A program made the position numbers and the translations under genes. Below the pieces are notes generated by a model. The model worked only from the letters and a program-made list of their open reading frames with translations, ran no database searches and was not told the origin of the DNA. DNA of 64,000 nt from Mesorhabditis belari (Eukaryota; Nematoda; Chromadorea; Rhabditida; Rhabditidae), in NCBI GenBank assembly GCA_958450365.1, contig CAUEEP010000928.1, positions 731,501 through 795,500 on the forward strand, given 5' to 3'. Positions 35,538 through 50,500 of this stretch are shown in pieces. Within the stretch, counting starts at the first letter, position 1. Every line of letters starts with the position of its first letter.

Positions 35538-38500
35538 ATGGAATATCCATTTCCAGGTGAGTGAATTTAAGAAAATCACAATCATATCAATATGTTTTGA
35601 GTCAACTTTTGAAAAGAATCGTTGAATTTTGTGGAGTTTTTTTTGGTTTTATCTTCATTTGAAATCGATTACCCTAAAGTCTCGAGTATAAGTGCATCCG
35701 AGTATAAGTTCTGCCTTAATTCACATTCGCTTTAATTGCTTTGAATTTCTTTTTGTTGGGTTTTTATACATTTTTATTGTTATATAAACTTTTATTATTG
35801 TTCTTGGAGCGCGGGATACCCTCGTACAGTCGCGTAGTCGCAAAAGTTTTTTAGTATTTCATTTTTTTTCAAAGCGCCCGTACTTTCAAAAAATGCGTCT
35901 TTGGTATCAAAAAATAGCTGAAATTCAAGGCAATTTTTTGATACCTAAGCGCGCATTGTAGCATAAACCAGTGTCGAGAAAAACTCGTTCAAAGCTAGAC
36001 TACGCAACACTCCGCACCGTCATTACACATGCTTTCAGCCCTGTCAGGCTTTCAGGCTTGACAGCCTATCACCATTGCTATTTGTTATGTGCATGGATAC
36101 ATCCAGACGATAGTGTTGAAGGCGAAGAAGACGCTGGAAAGCATCTCTTTCGACCGTCGACGTGGACTTTGGCCGGATGAAGAGGCCAGGGAGGGATCCA
36201 TAAGACTGAGCACCGGAGAGGAGCAGGGCGGACGCGCCGAGCCACGCCCGGAGCAACAAATAACAGCATAAAATTGCTATAACCCTCACTAAATTTACTT
36301 CTATTATTGCTCTTAAAAAGCAAAAAAGTTATGCTGCAGCGGGGTTCGAACCCTCGACACACCGCACCGGAGACAGCCGTCAATTTGCATGCGAAAACCA
36401 AACAGAACTTATACTCGCGACTTTAGGGTAATCTCATATGATAATGATGATCATCGATTTCATGTACTATGAGAGAAGCTAGACATGGATTTTTGTTCAA
36501 AAGAGTTCACTGATCTTTTGGGGCAAAACGATTCAAAACAGCAGAAAAAAAGAAGATTTAAATCAGGTGTTTAAATGGAAAATACACTACAAATAGTCTA
36601 GTTTTCCTTGTCGTTTCTCAAATCTAGCTCATTTACAAATTTGATGGGGATAAATTAAAGAATCGAGAACTTTTCAACGAACACTTCCTATGAATTCGAT
36701 TTCAGAGGAGGAGAAAGTGCGCCGAGTTTTGAGGGAATTGAGAACAAGAGAACGAAGTCAGGTAAGACGAATTAAATTGATTTTTAATCAAGCAATCCAC
36801 CACATTTCTTTACTATTTCTTCGAATTCAAATTCTCCCAATATTTAACGATTATCTATAGGAGATCGAGAACGACATCCGCACACTTGAACGGGTTCTCG
36901 AGGATCCCTCTTTTCGGAAGCATCTCACATCACCGGTAAATCAAATAAAAAAAAATATCTCAATTCAATTAAAATTGAAAAATTCGAACAGAAAAATATT
37001 TATTTAGACTCCACAGATAGTCACAGAAGAGGAGCCACCAACAACAAAACCCTCCGCCACAGCACTAGCGCCGAAAAAACTTGGTTTGTAACTTGGTTTG
37101 TGAATGTAAAACGGGAACTGTCAAAAGTGAACTGTCACTCGAGCACTTGAAAATTTGATCTTGCTTCTAAATAATCAATATTTTGAAAACCCACTAGGCA
37201 AATGATTTCTAAAATGAGAAGCCCCAATTGTGTCCATAAAAAGCACAACAGAGCTTGGATGGAAGAGGCGAATCAGAGCTGAAATCCTCTTTTTTTTTCA
37301 TCCCAAATTGGATGACTACCCATTGGAGGGATATCTCTCGGAAAATTGCAAGAGAATTCATTCAACTCAATCTAAAAACTAGCTAACTACTCTATCTTAA
37401 AAAGACTTCCCGTTTGCCCAATGATGTTCATCAATTTCATGTACTATGAGAGAAGCTAGACATAGATTTTTGTTCAAAAGAAAAGGTAAGAAAAACGGAT
37501 TTTTTTGAATACTTTGATTTGATAGATCTACAACCAATCTACAACCAATCTACAACCAAAAATACAATTAGACTCTAAGGCTAATGGCTTCAATTTCAGC
37601 TCAAACACCAACGCCGAATACAGAAAGACTTCGGAGTGAAATCGAGTCAACACTCAAGGCACAACTCGCATCGAATCAGGTAGATTGAGACAGGAAAAGC
37701 CCTCTTTCCAGAGTTTCATTTCCTTTTGAGACTAAATCTACTCTAAATCTCATCAAAAGTCCAATTCTCGAACGCAATCTCGAACACTTATTTTCAGCGA
37801 TTGATAATAGCTGAAATCGATCCATCTTTGGGTGCAATCCTTCTCGAGACAGCTGAAGCGAGACCGAGACTTATCGTTGTTGGGCCACAGGATATCAAAC
37901 AAAAGTTGGTGAAAATTATGGGGATAATTTTGCCTTTAAACTTTCTTGAAATTGATTTTTGCACCTTGTCTTTTATATTTTCTTGTTATTATGCCAAAAT
38001 TTTATTGATTACGGATCAATTTACTGTAATATTTTAAAAAAACAAGGTTCGGTGGGACACCCGGGGACCGAACCCGGGCCGTAGACAAGGGCGCCACCGC
38101 AACACGACATTCCACTGCAATGAAAGTCGTGGTAAATAGGGGGATTATTGGGATTGGTGTAGATAACTACACCAATTATTGAGATCTTATGGTTTAAATA
38201 GTTCCCAATAATCCCCCTATTTACCGCGACTTTCATTACAGTGGAATGTCGTGTTACGGTGGCGCAGTCGGGAGCGCACTCGTCTGCGATCCAGACTACG
38301 GCCGACCCTTGTCTACGGCCCGGCTTCGGTTCCCGGGCTGTCCCACCGAACCTTGTTTTTTTTTTAAATAACACAACTACAATATATTCTAAGGCTTTCT
38401 AAAGAAGTTTTAGCTTTATTGGTCAAAACACGACCGAGAAAATGTTCGTACGGACAGACACTACTCTTTAAGCTCAATCAAGTTTGACAAAGAATTCCCA

Positions 38501-41500
38501 TATAAGCCAGACTCTTAACCTTATCCTTTCAAAAATCTGATTGATGATTGATCTCTAATTGATTCTCTGATTCTCTGACAAATCTCTGATTGATGTGCCT
38601 CTTATGTATGACTTATTCATGGTCACTTTTCACTCCGAATGTCCCGCAAAAATCAGCACCATTAGGGAGGGTGCCAAATCAGAAAGCCCATTTTTGAAGA
38701 AAAGAAGCTGAAGTGGTGGTTATGGGCATGGATGGGACATGGACGGGACATGGACGGGAGTGTGTCCCTGCCTCTTTCTTGTCCTTGTCCCATTCTTGTC
38801 CATTTCCCTTTCTCATTCTTTTTTTCTTCTTTTCATGTAGGTCGGTTGCCAACAAATGGCCATCGTTAGTCTCCCTCCTTTTTTTTCGTTTTTCTTTTTT
38901 TCCTTTTCACAGACTAGTGAAAAGACACATCACAACGACCTCTCCGAAATTCGATTTTCCCATTTCCATATAGCTTCTGTCAAAAAATTGCGCCTGCTGT
39001 GAGGAGGATTTATCCGGCAACAACATAGCTGCCCCTTTTTCTGAAAATCAGATGAGATTTTTTTTTTGATTTTACTACTTTTAAAGGTTTTGCTCTTGAT
39101 CTTTAAAAAAAGGAAAGGATAAGGTGAAGAGTCTGGCTTATATGGGATTCTTTGTCAAACTTGATTGAGCTTAAAGAGTAGTGTCTGTCTGTACGGACAT
39201 TTTCTTGGTCGTGTTTTGACCAATAAAGCTAAAACTTCTTTAGAAAGCCTTAGAATATATTGTAGTTGTGTTATTTTAAAAAAACAAGGTTCGGTGGGAC
39301 AGCCGGGGACCGAACTTTACTACTTTTAAAGGTTTTGCTCTTGACCCTTAAAAAAGGAAAGGATAAGGTGAAGAGTCTGGCTTATATGGGATTCTTTGTC
39401 AAACTTGCCAACACAACAACATAGCTGCCCCTTTTTCTGAAAATCAGATGAGATTTTTTTTCCTTTTACTACTTTTACTACTCTTGACCTTTAAATTGAA
39501 AAATATTCTAAAGAATTAAAAAAAAATTTCCCCTTTTACAAACTGTCTAATAGAATTTTACATTAAAGCTTTAGTGAAGTGCTTTCATTGAAAACGAAGA
39601 AACTTTGGCACAGAAAATGGCATTTTGTATATCTTTTGAGAGGATGAACAGATCAAAACTGAGAGCCGAGGAAAAGAGGCGCGCAAAATTTAATAACTGA
39701 TCAAATTTGTGTGCAAAATTGAATGAGAGGAGTGGGAGGAATGGATAAAGGATTCAGAGAAAAGAGATGGTTTAAAGGGGAACGGAGGATTCGACTAGAG
39801 AGCTTCATTTCAATCAATATCTTTTACTATTCATACATTTTTACATTACCCATTCTCTCTACTTTAATTTGATACTTAAGCGCGCAGAAATAAACATACT
39901 GATGTCAAGAGCTGAGCATTTGTTTGAGAGTAAACTTAGACTACGTTATGGGGGCTGTTCTATTAACTTTTTTCATCTTTCACTTGAAATTTTGCCAGAT
40001 TTTCTTTTTGAAGTATTCAGATCTTTTTTCCAAAGCCTCATTTTGACAATTGTTGTATCTTCAAAATGATCGTGCTGCTTATTACCGTAAAAACTCTAAT
40101 AGAAGCCCTATAGGAGCGTCGTGTAGTGACAAAAAAGAGCCGATTTTCAATCATTTTGTTCTAAGCGCTTATTAATGCTAAAAATATGTGTTATATCTCA
40201 AAAAATTACCCATTCTCTCTACTTTAATTTGATACTCAAGTGCGCAGAAATAAATATACTGATCTCAAGATCTGAGCGTTTGTTTGAGGGTAAACTTAGA
40301 CTACGCTATGGGGGGGGTTTCTATTAGAGTTTTGACGGTATTCCTTAACTAAAATTGATTCCTATAGAATTTTAATATTCAAAGATGTTAGATAAGAACT
40401 TTTCTCTAGAACGGAAATGAAATCGAGTGAAACGAGTGAAACGGGAGGGGAAAGGGAGCAGCTGTAAGCGGCTCTCTTTGTGGAAGGGGTGCCAACAGGC
40501 GATACATGTCCCTTCCCCCCCTTTTCACTTCTTCAGATCCTTTTTCCTTTCTCCATTTCCTTCTTTTCTTTTCTTTTCTCCATCCCCTTCTCTCCATTAC
40601 TCTTCTCCACTTGATTCTCCGTGTGGACAAGTATTTTTATCCGTCTCTGTCCAATGCTTCGCAAAAGAGTTCACTCAGAAACATGCAAGCCTCGTTTTTT
40701 CTTTTCTTTTCTAAAGACTTGAACTTCTCTTGATACTTGTTCTTTAGTAGTTTTCGCCTGTTTTTATTTTGCTTTGTTTTCATTTCAAAATCTCAGAACT
40801 TAATTCTATACTACCATAAATACTGTAATAGTACGCCATACATCGGCGCGAAAATGCGTTTTCTATCGGATTTCTCTGGGAGTACCTTTTTTAGATACGG
40901 AAAATTGTGCTGATTCCGAATCTGAAGGAATTTTTCAAATCCCTCTGACAGAAATTTTTAAAATTTAGTTTTAGCGGTTTTTTGGTCATTTTGTATGGGA
41001 AATTTTGTGGTACCCTGCAGTTTGGGGCTCGTAACTCGACAACGAGGATCTAGAACCAAAAACGAGGGGATAACTTTTATTCTAGAGACTCTTACGAATA
41101 CTTGGCGCGTCACCCCCCTCGTACAGTCGCGTAGTCGCAAAAGTTTTTTAGTGTTTCATTTTTTTCAAAGCACCCGTACTTTCAAAAGCTTTCGTCTTTG
41201 GTATCAAAAAATAGCTGAAATTCAGGGCTATCTTTTGATACCTAAGCACGCATTGTAGCATAAACCAGTGTCGAGAAAAACTCGTTCAAAGCTAGACTAC
41301 GCAACACTTCGCACCGTCATTATGGGGGTGGGGGTACTATTACAGTATTTACGGTATGCCCATTTGATTATGGGAATTGGCGTTTTTCTGAAAGCAGTGT
41401 TAAGAGTTTTCAAAAATCTCTAGCAATTGATTTAAAATGACATTATTTTAGAGAATTATTCAAGAAATTTAGTCACTTTCTTGTTGGGGACAACAATAAA

Positions 41501-44500
41501 AGAGCGAACAAAATGTAATTGCTTCTTTTGAGGGTTTTGAAGAAAAAGAAAGGAGGTGAGGTAAAAGAGAGGAAAGGCTGTGTTAGAGGTCCCCGGTAAA
41601 GGGTGGTAAAGGGAGTGTCCCTTGCTTGGGAAAGCTTATTCCACCCTCACTCCTTCCACTTCTTCCACTCGGGAATCGATGTTTTTGAGTGTTTTTCCTC
41701 TTTTTTATTTTTTTCTCAAAAATACCCTATCCTTTTTTTTCTTCTTCATCTACTTTCCCCTCACAAACAAGGCGACAAACAAGAAACCCAATCCGCCCGT
41801 TATAGTTAATTAGCATTTCTGCGACATGACCGACCGGGGAAAAATTTCGCTTTTGCATTTCGCTTAAAAATTCCCTTTACCTTTTATGCTTTCATTCAAA
41901 ATTTCATTTAAAAACTTTAAAAAACCAAATTATTAACCAAATTCAAGCAGATTCATTGAATCTTTTTCTTTTCTTTTCATCTTTTTCATTGATTGATCTT
42001 TTTCAGATGCTAAATTCTATAACTAAATTTCAATCAACATTAATCTTTTTCAGAAGTGGTGGCGCAGTTCGAATCGGAGATCGGTGGTTGGCTGTTGCCG
42101 CACCCCATCACATTCTTCATCCCCAAGGTGAACCGTAAAAAGAAATATTGATTATTATAAATAAAAGTGTTTAAGTTTTCTGATTGAAATTCAAATTTCC
42201 TCGGTAATTTATCCATTGAAACTCTCTTTTATAGACTCCGAATGTTCGCGTGGTTCCGCCGAGTCTTGTTGCAGCACCCTCACACAATTAAGGGTTTGTA
42301 TTCAAGAAGATTTTATATATACCGTAAATACTGTAATAGTACCCCACCCCCATAATGACGGTGCGGAGTGTTGGGTAGTCTAGCTTTGAACGAGTTTTTC
42401 TCGACACTGGTTTATGCTACAATGTGCGCTTAGGTATCAAAAAATAGCCCTGAATTTCAGCTATTTTTTGATACCAAAGACGCATTTTTTGAAAGTACGG
42501 GCGCTTTGAAAAATACTAAAAAACTTTTGCGACTAGCGACTACGCGACTGTACGAGGGAGGTGGGGTACTATTACAGTATTTACGGTAATAATAGTTTAA
42601 TATATAATAATCAATACTTTATTTATGTAAGCATGAAAAAGTGATAACAGAAAATGTCTAATTGATAAAATGAAACACGGTAAACTTCTTGGACACAAGA
42701 AGAGAAAAATTGTAGAGACTGAAGTATAAATTCAAATTATTTGATTGAATATCATTTGCTTTTCTTGTTTCATTTAGTTTTTAAAACTTCTTTCTTTCTT
42801 TCTATTGTTGAATTCATTTCATTCTTTTCCCTAGAGAGCCGACAAAAATATGTTCGAATCATTAAAAGAAAGACGACAAAATTTGAAAGGCACCTGTCAG
42901 TTTAATCAAAAAAAAAATAGAAAAAAAATAGAGAAAAAGTTTTGGCTTGAAATTTTAGATTTATCTAGATACTTTTAATTTCCGAAATTTCATCAATAAA
43001 CTTTTGTTTTGATTGTCAAAATCTAAAAGCAAGGCTTTCCCAAGGGATCTATAAAATATAGTCGTTTATATGAATATCCCAGAATTGCTTGTTGCTTTGC
43101 TTTTATTTGAAAAATCTTTGAGTTTATCTGATAATGGCTGCAAAGTCGAAATGAAGGTTTTTTCAAGCAATTACTATTGCTTATTAGAAGATATAATTAC
43201 CGTAAATACTGTAATAGCACCCCACCCCCATCATGACGGTGCGAAGTGTTGCGTAGCCTAGCTTTGAACGAGTTTTTCTCGACACTGGTTTATGCTACAA
43301 TGCGCGCTTAGGTATCAAAAAGATAGCTGAAATTCAGGGCTATTTTTTGATACCAAAGACGCATTTTTTGAAAGTACGGGTGCTTTGAAAAAAATGAAAT
43401 ACTAAAAAACTTTTGCGACTACGCGACTGTACGAGGGGGCTGGGGTACTATTACAGTATTTACGGTATGTGCAAAGATAACAACGTTTCCATTAAACTAA
43501 ACTCATCGAGGATTTTTGTATAAATGAGAAGGGATCATTTTTCTCTTCTCGTAGACGCCTTCTGGGGAGTCGAATTGGTTGTGTTGGTTGGGATGAATGA
43601 ATGAAGATGAGAAAAAGAAAATGGGTGATGAAAATGGGAATGATGAAGAAAGAAAAAAAAAAGACAAAAGAAGGGGGGAAAGAACAACGATACGATGTCA
43701 TTTCTTTTCGATTTCACTCTTTCTTTTTCGTTTCCCCCATCTACTCCATATCCAACCATCAGAAAAGGGTCTTATGAAGGGAAAACCCCCCTCCTCATTT
43801 CTATCTCAATGAAATAAAAGGTGTCAGCTTTTCTTTTTTTTGCTTAGGTTTATGGTTTTAAAAAAGGAATCCAAACTAAGACCAATTCTCACTAAAACCA
43901 AATTGTAATCATATCATTTTTTTGTCCTCGCCATTCACTTTACACTGTCGCATTTCTTTTGCTTTCTAGATGGCCTTAAAAGAAGATATTAAGTTGTAAA
44001 TTTATTCAAAAGAAATATACTATTAAACCTACCTGCAGATAATTTGGTTTTGAGAAGAATTTGGTTTTGAGAATCGGTCCTAATACGCTCCTCTTTTAAC
44101 ATTTTGTTTTTGCTTTCTATTAGGTTGAAGACGAAAGTTTTTATTTTCCGTTTTTGTCATAGATTATTCTTAGCGTTTTGGCTTAAAGCCTTGCCGAAAA
44201 AAGACTTTCTTGCCAATTTAATAATTACTGAAAGCTTAATCAGATTTCAGACCGAATTCTCAGCTTGAAAGCTTTAAGCGGAGAATTCAGCTTCATTGAC
44301 TTTGAGTGTTTCAATTTTATAGTAGTTTATTTTAACTAAAGAAACCAATTAACTAAAGTAAATCTTCAAGTCTTCTTATTTTACTTAAAGAAATATCAAT
44401 TGTTTATCGTTTTTCTTTAATATCACCTTTCTTATTATATACTTTACTTTACTTTACTTTATATACTATTATATACTTTATATACTATTATATACTTTAC

Positions 44501-47500
44501 TTTACTTTATATAATTTATATACTATTATATACTTTACTCAGATATTCCTTTCTCTCTCCTACACTTTTCTTCCCCTTTTCCCCATTTTTAGCAGTTTCA
44601 AAAGATCATAATCAATTTTGACACCTCTCCATCACTTTTCGTCTTCTTTTTCTTCTTCTTTATATATCCAAATATATTCTTTTCTTTGCTATTCTTTTTT
44701 TTATATTTAAATCCTCATCGTTATACGATGTATTTATTAATTCCAAAGGTTTCTGCTTTTAATTTTCTAAAGTAAAAGAGATTCTTGCAAATTAACTAAA
44801 GTTCATTTTTATTTTAATCAATAAAATCAATTTTATCAGTAATCAATCAGTAAATCAATTTTAACAGTACATAGACTTAGACCTTTGACGAATATTCAAA
44901 TTGAAATCCTTATTTCTTTTCAGGCGGAGTGGAGCGGGATCGCCTCCCGAAGTGTTCGTGCTGGGGTCACTGTTGCTGTTGCCGCACTTCGCGAGAGCAC
45001 CCCCATGGTGGTGAGTTGCAAAAATAAATCAAAAGAAACGAGAAACTTTACAAATACTTTAAAAAATGAAAACAATATTCTAACAAACGAACATACCGTA
45101 AATACTGTAATAGTACCCCAGCCCCATAATGACGGTGCGGAGTGTTGCGTAGACTAGCTTTGAACGAGTTTTTCTCGACACTGGTTTATGCTAAAATGCG
45201 CGCTTAGGTATCAAAAAATAGCTGAAATTCAGGGCTATTTTTTGATACCAAAGATGCATTTTTTGAAAGTACGGGCGCTTTGAAAAAAATCAAATACTAA
45301 AAAACTTTTGCGACTACGCGACTGTACGAGGGGCTGGGGTACTATTACAGTATTTACGGTACTTTACTAAATATCTTTACTAAGTATTCATAAAAACTTA
45401 TTATTGAATTTGAATTTGAAAAACTTGCCACTTCTTTTTCTTAAATCTCTTAAATAAATTTCTTAAATTCTTAAGCAGTTTTCTCAGCAAAATTCTTTCA
45501 ATATTTCTCTTTATTTGTCCTGAAAAGTGGATATTCTAATCGATAATTATATGAAAATATTTAGCTAAATAAAAGCTATGATAAAAGAAGATAGATTGAT
45601 AGTTCAATGTCGATTACAAAAAAAAAAACAAAGCATCAAAGTAATTTGTAAGCAAAAAGGGGTTCTTAAACAAACGAACAAACGAACATAGTTTACTAAA
45701 TCTTTTAGTTTACTTTTAGTTTCTTTTAGTTTACTTTTAGTTTACTAAATTTAACCTTTCTTCTATGAGATACATCACAATTTTTCATAGTATTTTTACT
45801 TTTCCCATCTTTTTATTTCAATTCGGTCACCGGCAATAAACGTGTGAACTTTTTCGAGTCATTTGTAGCCTGTAAAGTCAGACAATTCAGTCAGTCATCG
45901 AATTTTGAAAAACTCAACTAATTCAGCATTATTTTAGTCAAATCCTTGTACTTTCTTTTTTTTTTGATTCAATGAATTGATTGAATTTTTTGATTGAATG
46001 AATTGCAATGAATTGCAATGAGTTTTCTCCACTTAATTTGTAATTGATCCCCTTTCTGTCATACACAAATATTGAGAAAAGAAAAGTTGAGATTGGGAAA
46101 AGAAAAGCTAAGGAACATTTTGGAAAGCGAAACATTTTACCCACAAAATACTCACTATTACATTTGTACGTTTGTACATTTGTACGATCTTCATTTCTAT
46201 TTTTCGAGCTCAACTTAATGGTAAGAGAAGTCGATTTTTTATGGGAATATTGGATTGGTGAATTGAAAACTGCGGGCTATTGTCATATGTGACAATTTGA
46301 CTTTGTCATAGGTGGCTTTCTTCAAAAGAAACCCATTTTGGTGTCAATGGAAAAGTTGTAGAGAATTAAAAATAAAGCTTATATCCAAATTTTCAGAAAG
46401 ATTCAAAAATTGGTTTTCAAGAAATGCCAAATTCACGAATTTTCACAAAACTTGCATTTTAAGCGAAACTACTAAGTGTATCTTTTTGGAAATTTGGCTA
46501 TAAGCCTAATTTTTGATTCTCTACAACTTTTCCATTGACACGAAAATGGGTTCCTTTTGAAGAAAGTGCTCAAACTGTGACATCTCTAGTCCTCCATTTT
46601 TGAGTCTCACACTTGTCTCACACACAAACCAAAATCCTACCACGAAAGAGGAATCCGCAAATTGCCTGTAAAATGGGCAGAAGTCGTCAATAATAATGGA
46701 AATTATTTGGAATGAATTTATGGTTTTATGTTGAATAGATTTTAGTTCAAAGTCCCGCAGTTTTCAATTCACCAACCCAATATTAAAGGATGACATCATT
46801 AATCATTAAATTATTGCTTATTTTTTTAAATTATGTTTATTGTTTTCCGCACTCCCCATACAGTCTGGACCTCGCCCCTTTTGATTACTATTTATTCCGG
46901 CTCATAAGTAATGAGCTTGCGGGTGAACACTTCGATTCGGAAGAAGCAGTCAAAAATTGGCTATGAAAGTTTCTCGATTTAAAACCAAAATCCTACCAAG
47001 AAAAAGGAATCTGCAAATTGCCTGTAAAATGGGCAGAAGTCGTCAATAATAATGAAAATTATTTGGAATCAATTGATGGTTTTATGTTGAATAAATTCTA
47101 GTTCAAAGTCCCGCAGTTTTCAATTTACCAACCCAATATTTTGTAGAAACTGAAATACTGAATCTGATTGAGATCTCATTGTAAGTTGAATCTCTAGATA
47201 ATATTGAACTTTAAACTAGACAGTAACTCACTTCACTATTCATAAAGAAACTTTTCATTTCATCTTCATCTTTAAGTCATTTCTAGTTCTCGAATTTCGT
47301 TCTCCTTTAGTTATCCAACCTCTAAACAAGTAATGAAAAGATAAAAGGAAACGAAGCAACAGCTGACCATTCATTTACTTCTAAAGAAAGGTTTCTTTCG
47401 TTTCTTTCCTCTCTTTCGTTTCTTATTTCTTTTCATTCTCTTTTCCCTCAAATGATCTCTTTTCATTTTTCTTTCGCATTTCATTATATTTGACATCTTT

Positions 47501-50500
47501 TCGATCATTTTCCTCACTTCTTTGTGGCTGTCATCGAATTGAAATGAGAGTCCCATTCATCTTACATTCGCCTTTTTGATTCATTAACCAAATTTTGATT
47601 GATTTCGAGACTTTATTGAAAGATTTGCACAGATTTTGATTCATTTTTTGTCTTGCTTGACCTGTAAAAGTGCTTGACCCGTTCTCGTTTTTGCCTGGAC
47701 TCTGTCCAGACTTTAGTCTTGTCTTGCAGAGCTCTTGTCTTGTCTTGTGTTGTCTTGTCTTGTCTTGTCTTGCTCCCCTTGCTATTCCTGTTCCCTAAGC
47801 CAGCAGTCAGTGTCAGGTCTAACCTATTTGCTATTTTCCAAAAATTTTTTAATTAAGCAAATTTGGTGTTCAAAGTGTGCAAAAAAGATAGGTATCTTCA
47901 GTCGTAGATTCTTCAATTCCCCTTGTTTGCACTACAATTAATTTCCCCCAAATTATCAGGGACAATAGAAAAGAAATTGGTATTGAATGTGAAAGTGGAT
48001 GGACTTTCTTCGCTAGATGAATTGAGAAAGAGACTTCAACGTGATTTGATTTGCACGAGACGAGTCGAAGCACTCTGCCCACTCCCCTCCTTTTCTTCTT
48101 TTCCTCCCATTGTCCTTCCCACTTCTCCACCATCTTCTCATTTTCTCATTTTCATTTGTAACTTTGAATATTTGAATTTGAATTTGAATTGAATTTGAAT
48201 TTGAATTTGCATTTGAATTTGAATTTGAATTCCTTCAAGTTCTCAATGAGTTGAATGACGAAAGATGATCGCTTCACAAATCCAACTCGTTTTGAGAGCT
48301 GAAGATGGCGGACAGCCAAGATCTAAACCAAAGGTGAAATTAGGCTTGAGGGGGAAAGTTTTACGAACCAATCTATATCTACTATATTATAATTTTGAAA
48401 AATTGTCTGTCAGTTTGTGTGTATCGAATTAATCATTTTCAAAGCCACGTTTTCACTTCACCAGTTGCGTTTCGCAGAAAGTAAAGCGTCTAACTAGGGG
48501 GTAATTGAGGCGAGAAAGTTCGAGAAGTGGTCAGAATTTATAAATTCTTATATTTTTAATGGAAATTTTTGAAATTCGATCAATCGATCCGAGTTTTGGA
48601 AAAGATAAATGAAAGTACAGCTTTAGTATGTAAATTCTAGCAAAACTGGTTAACAAATAGTCAAAAGTAGCGTTAAAACTTACACATTTAATTTCTAGCT
48701 CTCTGGTGAATGGACCCAAGTGGAGGTGGTGCGGTTGGAGGTGTTGCAGGGAGGGCTGGGATTTGGAATTGTCGGTGGGACATCAACGGGCGTTGTCGTT
48801 AAGACAATCCTACCTGGCAGTCCAGCCGATAAGGTATGGGAAAAAGAAATTTTTTCAGTTGCATTTGATTGATTTATTTTTTTGGCTTTTAGGATCAACG
48901 ACTTCGCCCGGGAGATCACATCCTTCAAGTGGGCAGTGTGAATACGCAGGGAATGACGAGTCAACAGGTAAAACAGTGCTTAAATGGTTTCAAGTATGAA
49001 AGATGATCATTTCATCAATTATATACCAGGTATTAAGAGAACAAATCCGCTTTGCATGCCAGTTTCAACCTTGAGTATCTCAGCTCACTATGCCCAAATG
49101 CTTGGGATCAATTCTTGCCCTAAATTTGCCTGTATTTTGTCACAAATTCTACATCAGGCCAAACTAAAAATAGTTGAAATGTTAAAGACTGAAAGCATCA
49201 AAAAATTATATTACTACCAGAAAAATTTTTGGAGAAAAAAGCTAAAGAATTGGTGGCAAGAGGAGGCGAACCCGCGATTTCTCCCTTCCGTTCGTTTTGA
49301 AAGATTTGAAAAATGAAAAGAAAGGAAAAATTTGCATGTGGGCAGAATTGAACCCGAGGGCAAAAATAGTACCACCGTTTCCCAGACCTAAACCTTTCTC
49401 CACGAGGCCACGAACCCATCTCCTCCTCGACAGCGAGAGAAGCCTTATAAAGGAATCAATTTTTTGAATCCCGATTTTGCATGCCAGATTTCTCGGGTTT
49501 CCGTGGCTATTGGCGGTCAATTTTTGTGACATTTGGTTCGCCATTGCCGATTCTATGTTATGCACTGTGTTTCCGGTCGATTCCGAACTTTGAGCTAAGA
49601 GCATTCCCTTGTTAGTCCCTTTATAGACACCCACTTGCCGACAATTCGGCTTTAGTGAGAATCGGTCCTAATTCCTCCCTTCTAAAAGTTTCAACTACAA
49701 AATATGATTCTAGAATATAATGCGATAACGACAAATAGTTTTTTTTTAAAATGAAATTCAGGTGGCGACAATTCTCCGACAACAAGAAAACATTGTTGAG
49801 ATGATTGTTGGACGACCGATTGTGGGCACTGATCGACCTGACGATACTGCTAGTGGGTTAGAAGACTTTTGGAATCAAAAACGATTCTTGAGTCAATGTT
49901 TATTACATCAAAATACGCTAAACCTTTTTCCACTTGAAGCTAGTGAAGTGTGTTCTTCTTTTCCCTTGCTTCCACTCGTTCACCGTCCCCCCCTTCCCCC
50001 TCCTCCACTCGTTCAATTCTCCTCTCTTCAAATTCGAATTTGATTCCATCCCAACCCTCCATTTCTTTTTGAATTCCCTCTCTTTCTACCTTTTTTCTCT
50101 TCCAATCGACTCATACCAACATCGAGTTTTTTTCAGAGATACAACTCTTGTTTTGAAGAAAAAGCGTCATTAGCTAAACATCATCATTTTCCAAATTTCT
50201 TTTATTAATCAACTAGAGCTATACCCGTATAAACTAAGCATAAAATTTTCAAAATTCATACCCTTTCTGCATTCTATCCATTCTCGTTCAAGGATCATTT
50301 TGTCATTTCATTTCATTGCGGCGGAAAATGAGTGGCGATGTGATGTGGAGGGGAATAAAGAATAAGAGGGGATTGGAAAAGAAATAGAAAATGAAAAAAT
50401 GATAGAAATTGAGGGTTATATTTTGTGAATCCTTAGCACGTTTTAAGATTTAGCTATGCAGATAAAGATAAGGATTTAGCCTTATTGCCCTTTGGTCAAA

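Noticed and set aside
36078..36401. Minus-strand 107-codon Arg/Cys-rich frame
   Set aside because: It covers the GC-rich cargo and the tRNA-like part of the composite element; no splice sites or family resemblance.
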